Part shown: positions 36,804-46,206 of the stretch, in pieces
Layout of the letters: every line of letters begins with the position of its first letter
Position numbering within the stretch: the stretch's first letter is position 1
NCBI RefSeq assembly: GCF_000820305.1
Contig: NZ_CDBH01000039.1
Span: 62,001 to 126,000 of the forward strand
Direction: 5' to 3'
Source: Aeromonas dhakensis
GTDB lineage: Bacteria; Pseudomonadota; Gammaproteobacteria; Enterobacterales; Aeromonadaceae
DNA: 64,000 bases
Position numbers and translations under genes: made by a program
Notes under the pieces: model-generated
What the model saw: the letters and a program-made list of their open reading frames with translations, nothing else
The model's database searches: none
Told to the model about the DNA's origin: nothing

Positions 36804-37955
36804 TTACATGGCGGCGCGGAAGATGGCGACGATCTCGTCGTGGCTCGCCTGTTTCGGGTTGGTGAAGCCGCAGGCGTCTTTCAGGGCGTTCTCGGCAAGC
36901 AGGTTGAAGTCGTCGGCCTTGACGCCGAGCTGCTCCAGCCCGGCCGGGATCTTGACGTCGCGGGCCAGCTGCTGGATGGCGGCAATGGCGGCTGCGGCCC
37001 CCTGCTCATCGGTCATGGCGCTCACGTCCACCCCCATGTGACGGGCCACGTCCTTCAGGCGGCCGGCGCGCACCTGGGCGTTGTAGGCCTGCACGTGGGG
37101 CAGCAGCACGGCGTTGCACACCCCGTGCGGCAGGTCGTAGAAACCGCCCAGCTGGTGGGCCATGGCGTGCACGTAACCCAGGCTTGCGTTGTTGAAGGCC
37201 ATGCCGGCCAGGAACTGGGCGTAGGCCATCTGCTCGCGGGCGTGCAGATCGTCGCCCTGATTGACCGCGGTGCGCAGGTGTCTGGCGATGAGCTGGATGG
37301 CCATGATGGCGCTGGCATCGGTCACCGGGGTGGCGATGGTGGAGACATACGCCTCGATGGCGTGGGTCAGCGCATCCATGCCGGTGGCGGCGGTGAGGCC
37401 GGCCGGCTTGGCCAGCATCAGCTCGGGGTCGTTGACCGACATCAGCGGGGTGACGTGCTTGTCGACGATGGCCATCTTCACGTGGCGGGCCTCGTCAGTG
37501 ATGATGCAGAAGCGAGTCATCTCGGAGGCGGTGCCGGCGGTGGTGTTGATGGCGATGAGCGGCAGTTGCGGCTTGGCGGAGCGATCCACCCCTTCGTAAT
37601 CCTTGATGCTGCCACCGTTGGCTGCCACCAGGGCGATCCCCTTGGCGCAGTCGTGGGGCGAGCCGCCCCCCAGCGAGATGACGCAGTCGCAGCCATTGGC
37701 CTTGAGCATGGCCAGGCCCGCTTCCACGTTGGTCATGGTCGGGTTGGGTTTGGTCTCGTCGAAAATTGCGCTTTCAATGCCATGTTCTGCCAGCAGGCCG
37801 GCCACCTTGGCCACCACGCCAATCTGGTTGAGGATCTTGTCGGTGACGATCAGCGCCTTGCGATGGCCATAGCCCTTGATATCGGCTGCCGCCTCTTGCA
37901 GGCAGCCTGCTCCCATCAGGTTGATTGCGGGAATGTAGAACTTGAATGTCGCCAT
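36804..37955 (-). CDS. yiaY: Iron-containing alcohol dehydrogenase (YiaY-like)
   Basis: A 383-residue group III alcohol dehydrogenase with very high similarity to E. coli YiaY/FucO-type enzymes. The nucleotide motif is [13 protein letters not shown], and the metal-binding stretch contains [12 protein letters not shown] and later [20 protein letters not shown] with the iron-ligand histidines. It should interconvert short alcohols or diols and aldehydes with NAD(H). The ATG at 37955 follows CGGAGT. The frame is open 16 codons further upstream. It is divergent from udp, sharing a 391-base control region. Confidence 0.92.
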   Translation of the reverse strand: MATFKFYIPAINLMGAGCLQEAAADIKGYGHRKALIVTDKILNQIGVVAKVAGLLAEHGIESAIFDETKPNPTMTNVEAGLAMLKANGCDCVISLGGGSPHDCAKGIALVAANGGSIKDYEGVDRSAKPQLPLIAINTTAGTASEMTRFCIITDEARHVKMAIVDKHVTPLMSVNDPELMLAKPAGLTAATGMDALTHAIEAYVSTIATPVTDASAIMAIQLIARHLRTAVNQGDDLHAREQMAYAQFLAGMAFNNASLGYVHAMAHQLGGFYDLPHGVCNAVLLPHVQAYNAQVRAGRLKDVARHMGVDVSAMTDEQGAAAAIAAIQQLARDVKIPAGLEQLGVKADDFNLLAENALKDACGFTNPKQASHDEIVAIFRAAM

Positions 37956-38346
37956 GATGGACTCCGTATGATTAGCCATTAAGTGGTATACGGGCGCCAA
38001 CATAGCACCGTCAGGGGGGATGAAAAGGGGTCAATAGTATCTGCTTTGCAACTTTATGGACTCGATCACGTACCGGAAACATGGGCCGCGACAGGGATTG
38101 ACAAGCGCGCTAGCCTGTTCGCGAATAGAAAAACGTTTTTCAATTAATTCATCAAGTTAGCAAACGTTTTGCGCCGAATTTGTGGCTGTCAATGCAAGGA
38201 AGTGTGAGATGCTTCAAGGAATTGGAAAGCGCTTTCGACCATAGTTGGCGCCTCCCCGACGAGGGGAGTGAAGGCTTGAAAGTACCATAAAGAATCACCT
38301 TAACTTGCCCCTGACCATGCTGGTGGGGAGCAACCAGGAGTCCACT
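37956..38346. promoter_or_regulatory. Divergent control region of yiaY-like gene and udp
   Basis: Contains three CG-centred palindromes typical of LacI/GalR-family operators: 38128-38141 (GAAAAACGTTTTTC, perfect), 38160-38172 (GCAAACGTTTTGC, near-palindrome) and 38225-38236 (GAAAGCGCTTTC, perfect). A CytR- or PurR-like repressor is the natural candidate at a nucleoside gene. Confidence 0.55.
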
Positions 38347-39102
38347 ATGTCTGATGTATTTCACTTGGGTTTGAAAAAAGCGGATCTGCAAGGCGCCACC
38401 CTGGCGATCGTTCCCGGTGATCCCGAGCGCGTGAAGCGCATCGCAGAGCTGTTGGATAACCCGGTGCACCTGGCCAGCCATCGTGAGTTCACTACCTGGC
38501 GCGGCGAGATGGACGGCAAGGCCGTGATCATCTGCTCCACCGGTATCGGCGGCCCGTCCACCTCCATCGCGGTGGAAGAGCTGGCTCAGCTGGGCATCCG
38601 TACCTTCCTGCGCATCGGCACCACCGGCGCCATCCAGCCGCACCTGAACGTGGGCGACGTGATCGTCACCACCGGCTCCGTTCGCCTCGACGGTGCCAGC
38701 CTGCACTTCGCGCCGATGGAGTTCCCGGCCGTGGCCGACTTCGACTGCACCACTGCGCTGGTCAACACCGCCAAGGAGCTGGGTTCCAAGCTGCACGTGG
38801 GCGTCACCGCCTCTTCTGACACCTTCTACCCGGGTCAGGAGCGCTACGACACCTTCTCCGGCCGCGTGGTACAACGCTTCCAGGGTTCCATGAAAGAGTG
38901 GCAATCCATGGGCGTGCTGAACTTCGAAATGGAGTCCGCGACGTTGCTGACCATGTGCTCCAGCCAGGGCCTGCGTGCCGGCATGGTGGCCGGTGTCATC
39001 GTGAACCGTACCCAGCAAGAGATCCCGAACGCCGAGACCATGGCGAAGACCGAATCTGATGCCATCAAGATCGTGCTGGGCGCTGCCCGCAAGCTGATCT
39101 GA
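38347..39102 (+). CDS. udp: Uridine phosphorylase
   Basis: A 251-residue nucleoside phosphorylase splitting uridine to uracil and ribose-1-phosphate. Matches E. coli Udp through [56 protein letters not shown] and NFEMESATL. The ATG at 38347 follows AGGAG, and upstream in-frame codons are not homologous. Single gene with its own terminator and three candidate operators upstream. Confidence 0.96.
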   Translation: MSDVFHLGLKKADLQGATLAIVPGDPERVKRIAELLDNPVHLASHREFTTWRGEMDGKAVIICSTGIGGPSTSIAVEELAQLGIRTFLRIGTTGAIQPHLNVGDVIVTTGSVRLDGASLHFAPMEFPAVADFDCTTALVNTAKELGSKLHVGVTASSDTFYPGQERYDTFSGRVVQRFQGSMKEWQSMGVLNFEMESATLLTMCSSQGLRAGMVAGVIVNRTQQEIPNAETMAKTESDAIKIVLGAARKLI

Positions 39103-39126
39103 TAGCACCACCACGAGTGGGGGGTG

Positions 39127-39158
39127 GGGGCCGTTGCGAAAGCGCGGCCCCTATCTTT
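39127..39158 (+). terminator. Terminator of udp
   Basis: The stem GGGGCCG/CGGCCCC (39127-39133 with 39145-39151) is followed by TATCTTTAT. Confidence 0.65.
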
Positions 39159-39212
39159 ATCCGCCGTTGACCGCTTTTCCCCTTCTCTTTTTCCCCTCTA
39201 TTTCCTTCTGCG

Positions 39213-39944
39213 TTACCCCTGTTGCCCCGTCATGGCCGCCAGCGCCTGTTCAAAGGGGGCCTCACAGCGGATCTGCATCGGCTCGTCACTGATCGGGTGA
39301 ACAAAATCGAGCTCACTGGCGTGCAGCATCAGCCGCGGCGCCTGCTCGCAGCCGGGCGGCAGCAGGCCGCCATAGAGATCGCAACCCAGGATGGGATGAC
39401 CCAGCTGCCGGCTGTGGATGCGCAGCTGATGGGTGCGACCGGTTTCCGGTACCAGCCTCACCGAGGTCAACGGTACGGCGTCGCCTTGTACCTGGCAGGT
39501 CAGGCGCGTCATCACCTGATAGCGGGAGCGGGCGGGCTTGCCGCTGACGGCGCAGATGCTCATCAGCGGAAACAGCGCCGGATCCTTGGCGATGGGGGCA
39601 TCGATCACCCCCTCGTCCTCGGCCAGATGACCGCACAGCAGGGCGCTGTAGGCCTTGCTCACCGTGCGCTGGCTGAACTGGTGGCAGAGCAGGGCGTTGA
39701 TGGCCTTGTTCCTGGCCACCAGCATGATCCCCGAGGTGCCAAAATCGAGGCGATGGACCAGGGCGCAGCCGGGATAAGCCTGCACCAGCCGATAGTGCAC
39801 CGAGTCGAGGTTCTGCGGGTTCTTGCCCGACAGGCTCAGCAGGCCGCTCGGCTTGTTGATGAGCAGCAGGTGCTCATCCTCAAACAGGATCTCGATGGCG
39901 GCCGCACAGGGCGGGGCGATGAAGGTATCGATGATGGCGGACAT
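39213..39944 (-). CDS. RluA-family RNA pseudouridine synthase
   Basis: A 243-residue pseudouridine synthase with the catalytic aspartate in VHRLDFGTSGIMLVA and the late motif ETGRTHQLRIHSRQLGHPILGCDLYG. There is no S4 domain, so it is like RluA in size, but I cannot say which rRNA or tRNA position it modifies. Starts at 39944 or 39977 are both possible. Neither has a clear ribosome site. Confidence 0.85.
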   Translation of the reverse strand: MSAIIDTFIAPPCAAAIEILFEDEHLLLINKPSGLLSLSGKNPQNLDSVHYRLVQAYPGCALVHRLDFGTSGIMLVARNKAINALLCHQFSQRTVSKAYSALLCGHLAEDEGVIDAPIAKDPALFPLMSICAVSGKPARSRYQVMTRLTCQVQGDAVPLTSVRLVPETGRTHQLRIHSRQLGHPILGCDLYGGLLPPGCEQAPRLMLHASELDFVHPISDEPMQIRCEAPFEQALAAMTGQQG

Positions 39945-40141
39945 GGGGCGCACGGTCTGAAAAGGGAGGGGGATCATACCCGAACCAGCGGGGCACGGCG
40001 AATAACTGCAGAAGCGGCTCTCGTCTTGTGACTAACTGCTTGATAACGCAGGGAAGGGGCCGTTTTGTGACCCCTTCCAGAGTTAATGCGGCCGCGGCTT
40101 GCTAAGGTATGGCTCCCTGTCATGTTGTAAGGAGTCTGTCC

Positions 40142-41077
40142 ATGGCGTTGCCCGTTATTCTCGATTGCGATCCCGGCCATGATGATGCCATCGCCCTTAT
40201 CCTGGCGCTGGCCAGCCCCGAGCTCAAGGTGCTGGCGGTCACCACCAGCGCCGGCAACCAGACGCCGGACAAGACCCTCAACAATGCCCTGCGCATCCTG
40301 ACCCTGCTGGGGCGTGACGACATTCCGGTGGCGGCGGGGGCTCCCAAGCCGCTGGCCCGCGAGCTTATCATCGCCGACAACGTCCACGGCGAGTCGGGTC
40401 TCGATGGCCCCAAATTGCCGGATCCCGCCTTTGCCCCCGTGGCCATGACCGCCCTCGAGCTGATGGCCAAGTGCCTGCGCGAGAGCCCGGAGCCCGTGAC
40501 CCTGGTGCCGACCGGCCCGCTCACCAACATCGCCCTGCTGCTGGCGGCCCACCCCGAGCTCAAGCAGAAGATCGCCCGCATCGTGCTGATGGGCGGCGCG
40601 GCGGGAGCCGGCAACTGGACCCCGGCGGCGGAGTTCAATATTTATGTGGACCCGGAAGCGGCCGATATGGTGTTCAAGTCGGGGCTTCCCATCACCATGT
40701 GCGGGCTGGACGTGACCCACGAGGCGCAGGTGATGGACGAAGACATCGAACGGGTACGCACCATCACCAATCCGGTGGCCCAGTGCGTGGCCGGTCTGCT
40801 CGATTTTTTCATGATCTACCACCGGGATCCCAAGTGGGGATTTGCTGGCGCGCCGCTGCACGACCCCTGTACCATTGCCTGGTTGCTGGCTCCCGCGCTG
40901 TTCCACGGGGTCGAGTGCCGGGTCGATATCGAAACCGGCGGCACCCATACTAGCGGCATGACGGTGGTGGATCGCTACGGTCTGACCGGCAAGCCGGCCA
41001 ATGCGCTGGTGCTGCTGGGGCTGGATCGGGCGGGCTTTATCGATCTGCTGGTCACGCGGCTGCGGGCCTTTGACTGA
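40142..41077 (+). CDS. rihA: Pyrimidine-specific ribonucleoside hydrolase
   Basis: A 311-residue nucleoside hydrolase that releases ribose from pyrimidine nucleosides. The calcium-binding opening [16 protein letters not shown] is present, then [36 protein letters not shown] and the late [13 protein letters not shown]. Very close to E. coli RihA. AAGGAG precedes ATG 40142. It complements udp nearby in nucleoside salvage. A lipoprotein gene follows 34 bases later and may be cotranscribed. Confidence 0.94.
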   Translation: MALPVILDCDPGHDDAIALILALASPELKVLAVTTSAGNQTPDKTLNNALRILTLLGRDDIPVAAGAPKPLARELIIADNVHGESGLDGPKLPDPAFAPVAMTALELMAKCLRESPEPVTLVPTGPLTNIALLLAAHPELKQKIARIVLMGGAAGAGNWTPAAEFNIYVDPEAADMVFKSGLPITMCGLDVTHEAQVMDEDIERVRTITNPVAQCVAGLLDFFMIYHRDPKWGFAGAPLHDPCTIAWLLAPALFHGVECRVDIETGGTHTSGMTVVDRYGLTGKPANALVLLGLDRAGFIDLLVTRLRAFD

Positions 41078-41111
41078 ACGCAGTTCCACTCTTGCAAGAA
41101 GGGGCGAAGCG

Positions 41112-41582
41112 ATGTGGAAGACAGGGCTGGCACTGTTGGCCGGGTTGCAACTGACGGGGTGTGCCACGCCGTTCGAGTCGATGTGGCAGGGGCTGGCGAC
41201 CTGCGAGCTGGATGATCTCTATCTCGACAGCGAGACCGGCAAGCCGGCGCACCCGCAGCTCGACCACTACACCCCCTACAAGGTGGCGGACGGCTTCGCC
41301 TGGTACAAGACCCGCCAGGAGCTGCACGGCCTGCCCATCAGCGGTTTTCTCATTCCGGCCTCCACCTTCGAGGTTCACGCCCTGTTCGTGGATACCCCCA
41401 TCGCCAATGCGCGCCGGCTTACCCACAATGCCTACGGCAGCGAGTTTTCCGACGAGCAGAAGCACGATGAAGGGCTGGCCCCTTTGCTGCTGCGCGATCC
41501 CAACAACCCCAAGCGCTCCATCATCGACTGCACCCGGGGCGAGAGCCAGGAGTCGCTGCCGGAGGAGCCTTTCCCCGAGTAG
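41112..41582 (+). CDS. Hypothetical lipoprotein, 156 aa
   Basis: Signal sequence MWKTGLALLAGLQLTGC with lipobox LTGC (C17), then a soluble domain of about 140 residues with no motif I recognise (ATCELDDLYLD, FAWYKTRQELHGLPISGFLIP). AAGGGGCGAAG precedes the ATG. The frame is open upstream, overlapping rihA, but without homology. It is probably in one transcript with rihA, ended by the strong terminator at 41608. Membrane-anchored, function unknown. Confidence 0.7.
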   Translation: MWKTGLALLAGLQLTGCATPFESMWQGLATCELDDLYLDSETGKPAHPQLDHYTPYKVADGFAWYKTRQELHGLPISGFLIPASTFEVHALFVDTPIANARRLTHNAYGSEFSDEQKHDEGLAPLLLRDPNNPKRSIIDCTRGESQESLPEEPFPE

Positions 41583-41607
41583 AAACAAGGCCGACGCCTT
41601 GGCGGAG

Positions 41608-41650
41608 ATAGAAAGAGGGCCAGCCTTGTCGGCTGGCCCTCTTTCTATCT
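41608..41650. terminator. Very strong hairpin terminator
   Basis: An 18-bp perfect inverted repeat (41608-41625 with 41631-41648, loop TTGTC). T-rich flanks on both strands suit both converging transcripts. Confidence 0.8.
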
Positions 41651-41702
41651 GGCGGGGTTGTTCGGATTGTCCCCCAGTCACTGACGGGTGACGCCGATGT
41701 CT

Positions 41703-41999
41703 TTAGGGGTAACCCAGCGTCTCCTTGATAACCGGCAGCTGGGCTTTTATCCAGGCCGGGTTGATGGGTCCCCAGTCACTGATGCGATAGTGCCCCTGCA
41801 GATGGCGAGCCCCCTCGGTCTGCTCGAAGCCGCAGCTGATGTCCAGCTCGGCCAGGGCACTGAGCGTATCCTGCGCGGTGCGGCGCGGCATGCCGGTCGA
41901 CTCCATGATGGCCGGTACCGTATCCGTGCCCTGGCTGATGAGCCAGGCCACGTAGAGCCGCCGATAGAAGCTGGTGCGCGTCTTGCTCGGCTCACTCAT
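41703..41999 (-). CDS. Small winged-helix protein, 98 aa
   Basis: A 98-residue protein with an N-terminal helix-turn-helix (FYRRLYVAWLISQGTDTVPAIMESTGMPRRTAQDTLSAL) and a wing-like turn (GHYRISDWGPINPAWIK). Likely a DNA-binding regulator, but the target is unknown. Its ATG overlaps the stop of the upstream DUF1523 gene by four bases, so the two are translationally coupled. Confidence 0.7.
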   Translation of the reverse strand: MSEPSKTRTSFYRRLYVAWLISQGTDTVPAIMESTGMPRRTAQDTLSALAELDISCGFEQTEGARHLQGHYRISDWGPINPAWIKAQLPVIKETLGYP

Positions 42000-42526
42000 A
42001 TCTCGTCCTCGAGACGATCGAAGTAGCGCCAGGTGGCGATGGTAGCCTTGCCCATCACCAGGGCCCAGATGCCGAACCAGAACCAGCGGAAGAAGCTCCA
42101 GGTGGAGGCGTCGGGTTCGGTGCTCTCAATCTTGGTGACGTTGGGGAACATGGAGAACATGTTGATGCGCCAGCCGTAGGAGGTGATGATGGCCAGCCGT
42201 TTTTCGAACTCCATCGACTTGGCCTTGGCCTGCACGTCGGCGGCGTTGAACTTGAAGTAGAAGGGCCAGCCCCACTCGGTATCTTCGTTGCGGAACACGC
42301 GGATCTTCTCGCCGGGACGCTCGGTGTAGATGTAGTAGACGTCGGTGGTGGGGCCGTCGGCCGGGTTCTTCTGGCTGATGGGGCCATCCTTATCGGTGCG
42401 CTTCACCTCCACCCCTGTGATGGTGGCGATGGTGTGTTCCGGCAGGTAGTAGTCGAGCCAGATGGCGGTGACGAGGGCGATGAGCCCGAGGCCGATGAAG
42501 GCCGGTTTCTTGAAGGACAGCTTCAT
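41996..42526 (-). CDS. DUF1523-family membrane protein
   Basis: A 176-residue inner-membrane protein. An N-terminal membrane helix (about 8-26), a periplasmic domain (EHTIATITGVEVKRTDKDGP, TDVYYIYTER, NEDTEWGWPFYFKFNAADVQAKA) and a C-terminal membrane helix (about 143-162) match the DUF1523 pattern. The family function is unknown. The ATG at 42526 opens a basic leader before the first helix. It is coupled to the downstream winged-helix gene. Confidence 0.78.
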   Translation of the reverse strand: MKLSFKKPAFIGLGLIALVTAIWLDYYLPEHTIATITGVEVKRTDKDGPISQKNPADGPTTDVYYIYTERPGEKIRVFRNEDTEWGWPFYFKFNAADVQAKAKSMEFEKRLAIITSYGWRINMFSMFPNVTKIESTEPDASTWSFFRWFWFGIWALVMGKATIATWRYFDRLEDEI

Positions 42527-42656
42527 GATGATCTCGCATGAGGGGGAGTGACGTGCCTCTACCATACCCACATTTGGTGAGGTAGCCCAGCCCCTAATGA
42601 AGCCTGATCATAAAAAATAGCGTTTAAAACAATAACAAGTCGTCAGCGTCATTAAC

Positions 42657-42686
42657 AGAGAGGCCCCGCGTGCGGGGCCTCTCTGT
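42657..42686 (-). terminator. Hairpin terminator of the chemoreceptor gene
   Basis: A 13-bp perfect stem AGAGAGGCCCCGC/GCGGGGCCTCTCT with a two-base loop. The minus-strand tail is TGTTAATG, so the T-tract is weak. Confidence 0.65.
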
Positions 42687-42704
42687 CTGGTCAGCGGGTG
42701 TGTG

Positions 42705-44327
42705 TCACAGCTGGAACTGGGACAGCTGCTTGCGCTGCTGCTCGGCGAGCTGTGACAGTTCGTGACTGGCGGCGGCACTCTGGCTGATGCCGGCCGCGTT
42801 CTGGTTCACGATCTCGTGGATGTTGGTGATGTTGCGGTTGATGTCGGCGGTGACGCAGGACTGCTCCTCGGCGGCGGTGGCCACCTGGGCATTGGCGCCG
42901 TTGATCTGGTTGACCGCCTCCGTGATGCCGCCCAGCAGATCCTGCACCTGGCCGGAGAGCTGCTGGTTGTGGGCCAGGATGGCGAGGGTATCCTGCACGC
43001 CGCTGTTGGCGGAGAGAGACTGGCTCTGCAGCTGCTCGATGATGGCCTGGATCTCCTTGGTGGAGTCCTGGGTGCGGGCCGCCAGCATGCGCACCTCGTC
43101 GGCCACCACCGCAAAGCCGCGACCGGTTTCACCGGCGCGGGCGGCCTCGATGGCGGCGTTGAGGGCCAGCAGGTTGGTCTGCTCGGAAATCCCCTGGATG
43201 ACCTCGATCACCTTGCCGATCTGCTCGGACTGGGACTTGAGGCTGGCCACCACGGAGGCGGCGCTCTCCAGGCTGTTAGCCATCCGGCTGTTGGCCTGAA
43301 TGCTCTCGGCAAACAGTGCCAGCCCCTCTTCGACCCGCTGGTTGGCATCGCGTGCCAGCTCGTCGGCCAGGGCGGCGTTGTGGTTGACGTTGTCGGCGGT
43401 GCTGGCCAGCTCGGTGACGGCGGAGGCCACCTGCTCGGTCTCACCGCGCTGCTGCTGGGCATTGACCTCTGCCTGGGTCATCACGGCGGCAAGTTCGGTG
43501 GCGGCGGAGGCCACGTTGCCGCTGATGCCGGTCAGGGTGTTGATGGTGCTGCCAAGCTGGCTCAGGGTCTGGTTGATGTCGGCGGCCAGCTGGCTCAGCT
43601 CGTTGTTGCCATCGCTGGCGGCGCGCACGTTGAAGCGGCCCTGGGCCACCGCGCGCATCACCTGCTGCAGCTGACCGATGGGGCGCACGATGCGGCCGGA
43701 GAGCCACCAGCCGCCAAACAGGGCGGCGGCCAGGCTGGCTGCCATCAGCAGCAGGGTGCGCAGCAGGGTGGCGTGGTAGTGAGCCTGCTCCTCGGCAATT
43801 TCAGCCTGGATCAGCTGGTTGACGTGGGCGGACATGGCATCGATCTGCTTGATGAGATCTTCCCCCAGATCGCGAAAGCGCAGGCGGGCCTGCTCATAGG
43901 CGGCAGGATCGCCGCCGCCCTGGTGCTTGGCGGCCAGCAGCGGCAGCATATTGCTGCGGGTGTGGCCGAGGTAGGCCTGCAGGGCGGCCGCGACCCGGCT
44001 GTTGTCCTGCTCGGCGCCGGCGATGGCCAGTCTGGTCAGGATGGCACCTATCTCCTGCTCGGCGGCGGAGAGCTCGCTGGGCAGCTGGGCAAAGCGGGCG
44101 GGATCGTAGAGGCCGTAGATGGCGTTGGTGCGCAGCCGGTAGGTGGCGTGGATCAGGGTGGCGATGTCGTCCTTGTGACGGGTCACGCTGGCAGTGGTCT
44201 CGTTCATGTCGTCGATGGCGCGGTCGATGTCCTGTTTGCCGATCCCGATCATCAGGATCATCAACAGGCTGGCGAGCAGGAGAGGGATGAGTACTTGCAG
44301 ACGGATAGAGAGATTATTCAATGACAT
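42705..44327 (-). CDS. Methyl-accepting chemotaxis protein
   Basis: A 540-residue transmembrane chemoreceptor. First membrane helix at about residues 10-30, a helical periplasmic sensor of about 150 residues (four-helix-bundle type), a second membrane helix near 190-210, HAMP to about 265, then the signalling coiled coil with the conserved hairpin tip [35 protein letters not shown]. No C-terminal CheR-binding pentapeptide (it ends SQFQL). The ATG at 44327 follows AGGATC. Ligand unknown. Confidence 0.92.
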   Translation of the reverse strand: MSLNNLSIRLQVLIPLLLASLLMILMIGIGKQDIDRAIDDMNETTASVTRHKDDIATLIHATYRLRTNAIYGLYDPARFAQLPSELSAAEQEIGAILTRLAIAGAEQDNSRVAAALQAYLGHTRSNMLPLLAAKHQGGGDPAAYEQARLRFRDLGEDLIKQIDAMSAHVNQLIQAEIAEEQAHYHATLLRTLLLMAASLAAALFGGWWLSGRIVRPIGQLQQVMRAVAQGRFNVRAASDGNNELSQLAADINQTLSQLGSTINTLTGISGNVASAATELAAVMTQAEVNAQQQRGETEQVASAVTELASTADNVNHNAALADELARDANQRVEEGLALFAESIQANSRMANSLESAASVVASLKSQSEQIGKVIEVIQGISEQTNLLALNAAIEAARAGETGRGFAVVADEVRMLAARTQDSTKEIQAIIEQLQSQSLSANSGVQDTLAILAHNQQLSGQVQDLLGGITEAVNQINGANAQVATAAEEQSCVTADINRNITNIHEIVNQNAAGISQSAAASHELSQLAEQQRKQLSQFQL

Positions 44328-44491
44328 GAAAGATCCTGACCCAAAAGAGAAACAAGGCGGCATCTTACACAGGCGCGACAAAGCTTGTCACAGGTTTTTA
44401 AGGTGCAAAACCGGCTATTTGAAAAGGTTTTTTCTTGTGTTAAATGAGTGTGATAGGCAAGATCGTCGGTCTGTTACCATGGAGGTGTTGT

Positions 44492-45124
44492 GTGTCCGAC
44501 TGGATCGATCCTGCCATTTTGGCGCTGTTTATTCCCACGTTCTTTTTTGTCTCCGTGACCCCCGGCATGTGCATGACCCTGGCGATGACCCTCGGCATGA
44601 GTCTGGGGGTGCGCCGCACCCTGCACATGATGTGGGGCGAGCTCATCGGGGTCGGCCTGGTCTCTGTGCTGTCGGTGATCGGGGTGGCGGCTGTGATGCT
44701 CAACTACCCGGCGCTGTTTGCCGCCTTCAAGTACGTGGGCGGCGCCTATCTCATCTGGCTCGGCATCCAGATGTGGCAGGCCAAGGGCAAGCTGGCGATC
44801 CCGGCGGATCTGTCGGCCGCCCAGGAGACGCGGCCGCTGGCGCTGGCCATGCAGGGCTTCGTCACCGCCATCGCCAACCCCAAGGGGTGGGCCTTCATGG
44901 TCTCCCTGCTGCCTCCCTTCATCAATGCGGCCAAGCCGATGGCACCCCAGATCAGCGCCCTGGTGGCCCTGATCCTGCTCATCGAGTTCTCCTGCCTGCT
45001 GCTCTACGCGAGCGGCGGTCGCACCCTGCGCCACTTCCTCGCCAAGAGCGGCAACGTCACCCTGATGAACCGGATCGCCGGCTCTCTCATGCTGTTTGTC
45101 GGGGTCTGGCTGGCGTTGGGTTGA
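44492..45124 (+). CDS. LysE/RhtB-family amino acid exporter
   Basis: A 210-residue membrane protein with six predicted helices. Family motifs: FVSVTPGMCMTLAMTLGMSLGVRR near the N-terminus and GFVTAIANPKGWAFMVSLLPPFI in the middle. Likely exports a small amino acid or derivative. The GTG at 44492 (VSDWIDPAI) follows GGAGG at good spacing. The ATG 48 bases upstream would add residues unlike the family. Confidence 0.87.
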   Translation: MSDWIDPAILALFIPTFFFVSVTPGMCMTLAMTLGMSLGVRRTLHMMWGELIGVGLVSVLSVIGVAAVMLNYPALFAAFKYVGGAYLIWLGIQMWQAKGKLAIPADLSAAQETRPLALAMQGFVTAIANPKGWAFMVSLLPPFINAAKPMAPQISALVALILLIEFSCLLLYASGGRTLRHFLAKSGNVTLMNRIAGSLMLFVGVWLALG

Positions 45125-45156
45125 TACCGCACTTGCCAGCTGGTCTGTTACTGCCG

Positions 45157-45183
45157 AGAAGCCCCGCCATGCGGGGCTTTTTC
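45157..45183 (+). terminator. Rho-independent terminator of LysE-type gene
   Basis: The stem AAGCCCCGC/GCGGGGCTT is followed by a five-T tract. Confidence 0.85.
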
Positions 45184-45332
45184 GTATGCTGGCGGGCGGT
45201 TGGCCACATTTGCTTACATTTATCCGGTTTGCAAACGGCCGGGATGCCGTCAGTCTCGAATGGCATTCTCTTGCGCCTGCGAGAGGGTGCACAGGGTCCG
45301 TTTATTAACATTCCGAGCAAGGAGATTTAAGG

Positions 45333-46121
45333 ATGATGAGGCTGACCAGTATCGCATTGCTCCTGTTTGCCGGCGCGGCGGCTGCCGGCAAAGAGAGAAA
45401 CCTCGATTTTTACAACATCAAGGAGCCGCAACTTATCGAGCTGTTTGCCCGCCAGCAGGGGGCGCCGGGTCAGACGATCAAGACCTTCTCCAGCCTGTTT
45501 CTGGGCAACCCCTATGTGGCCAACCGGCTGGTGGGGTCGAACGAGGTGCAGGAGAAGCTGGTGGTAGATTTTGGCGGGCTCGACTGCTTCACCTATCTGG
45601 ATTATGTCGAGTCGCTGCGTCGCGCAACGAGTGTGCATCACTTCATCGAGAACCTGATGCACACTCGTTACGTGAACGGTGAGGTCAACTATCTGACCAG
45701 AAAGCACTTCTTCTCCGACTGGGTGCATGGTGACAACAAGGTGAGCGATGTGACCCATCTGGTGGGCGGCGCTGCGGTGACCACCGCCAAGCTGCTCAAC
45801 CAGAAGGCGGACGGCGGCCACTACATTCCTGGGCTGGGGGTGACGGCGCGGGACATCACCTACATTCCGTCCGCCAGCATCGACGAGAACACCCTGAGTC
45901 TGCTGGAGGAGGGGGACTACATCGGCATCTACACCGATCTGGCCGGGCTCGACGTCACTCACACCGGCATCTTTATCCGTGGCGAGAACGGCCCCGTGCT
46001 GCGCAATGCCTCCTCCCTCTCGAGCAAGATGCAGGTGGTGGACTCTCCCTTCCTGGAGTATGTGCAGAACAAGCCGGGGATCCTGGTCTATCGGCCGCAG
46101 GCCGAGGACGCGAGCTCCTAG
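45333..46121 (+). CDS. Secreted DUF1460 protein, NlpC/P60-like amidase fold
   Basis: A 262-residue exported protein with a signal peptide (residues 1-19, cleavage near AAAAG). DUF1460 features are the cysteine C85 in GGLDCFTYLDYVESLRRA and the histidine H210 in DVTHTGIFI, which should be the catalytic pair of an NlpC/P60-superfamily amidase acting in the periplasm, possibly on cell-wall peptides. AGGAG precedes the first of two adjacent ATGs. Single gene bounded by terminators. Confidence 0.85.
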   Translation: MMRLTSIALLLFAGAAAAGKERNLDFYNIKEPQLIELFARQQGAPGQTIKTFSSLFLGNPYVANRLVGSNEVQEKLVVDFGGLDCFTYLDYVESLRRATSVHHFIENLMHTRYVNGEVNYLTRKHFFSDWVHGDNKVSDVTHLVGGAAVTTAKLLNQKADGGHYIPGLGVTARDITYIPSASIDENTLSLLEEGDYIGIYTDLAGLDVTHTGIFIRGENGPVLRNASSLSSKMQVVDSPFLEYVQNKPGILVYRPQAEDASS

Positions 46122-46164
46122 GGAGGGGCGCTGGCCGAGATGGACGCCTTGCGTCTGACAAAAG

Positions 46165-46195
46165 AAAGCCCCGGACAGTACCGGGGCTTTTTGTT
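46165..46195. terminator. Bidirectional terminator after DUF1460 gene
   Basis: The stem AAAGCCCCGG/CCGGGGCTTT (46165-46174 with 46181-46190) has a T-tract on the plus strand and serves both converging genes. Confidence 0.85.
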
Positions 46196-46206
46196 GGTGG
46201 CGCCCC

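Noticed and set aside
42762-44324. 520-codon plus-strand frame
   Set aside because: Antisense of the chemoreceptor gene, with low-complexity Gly/Val/Leu composition.
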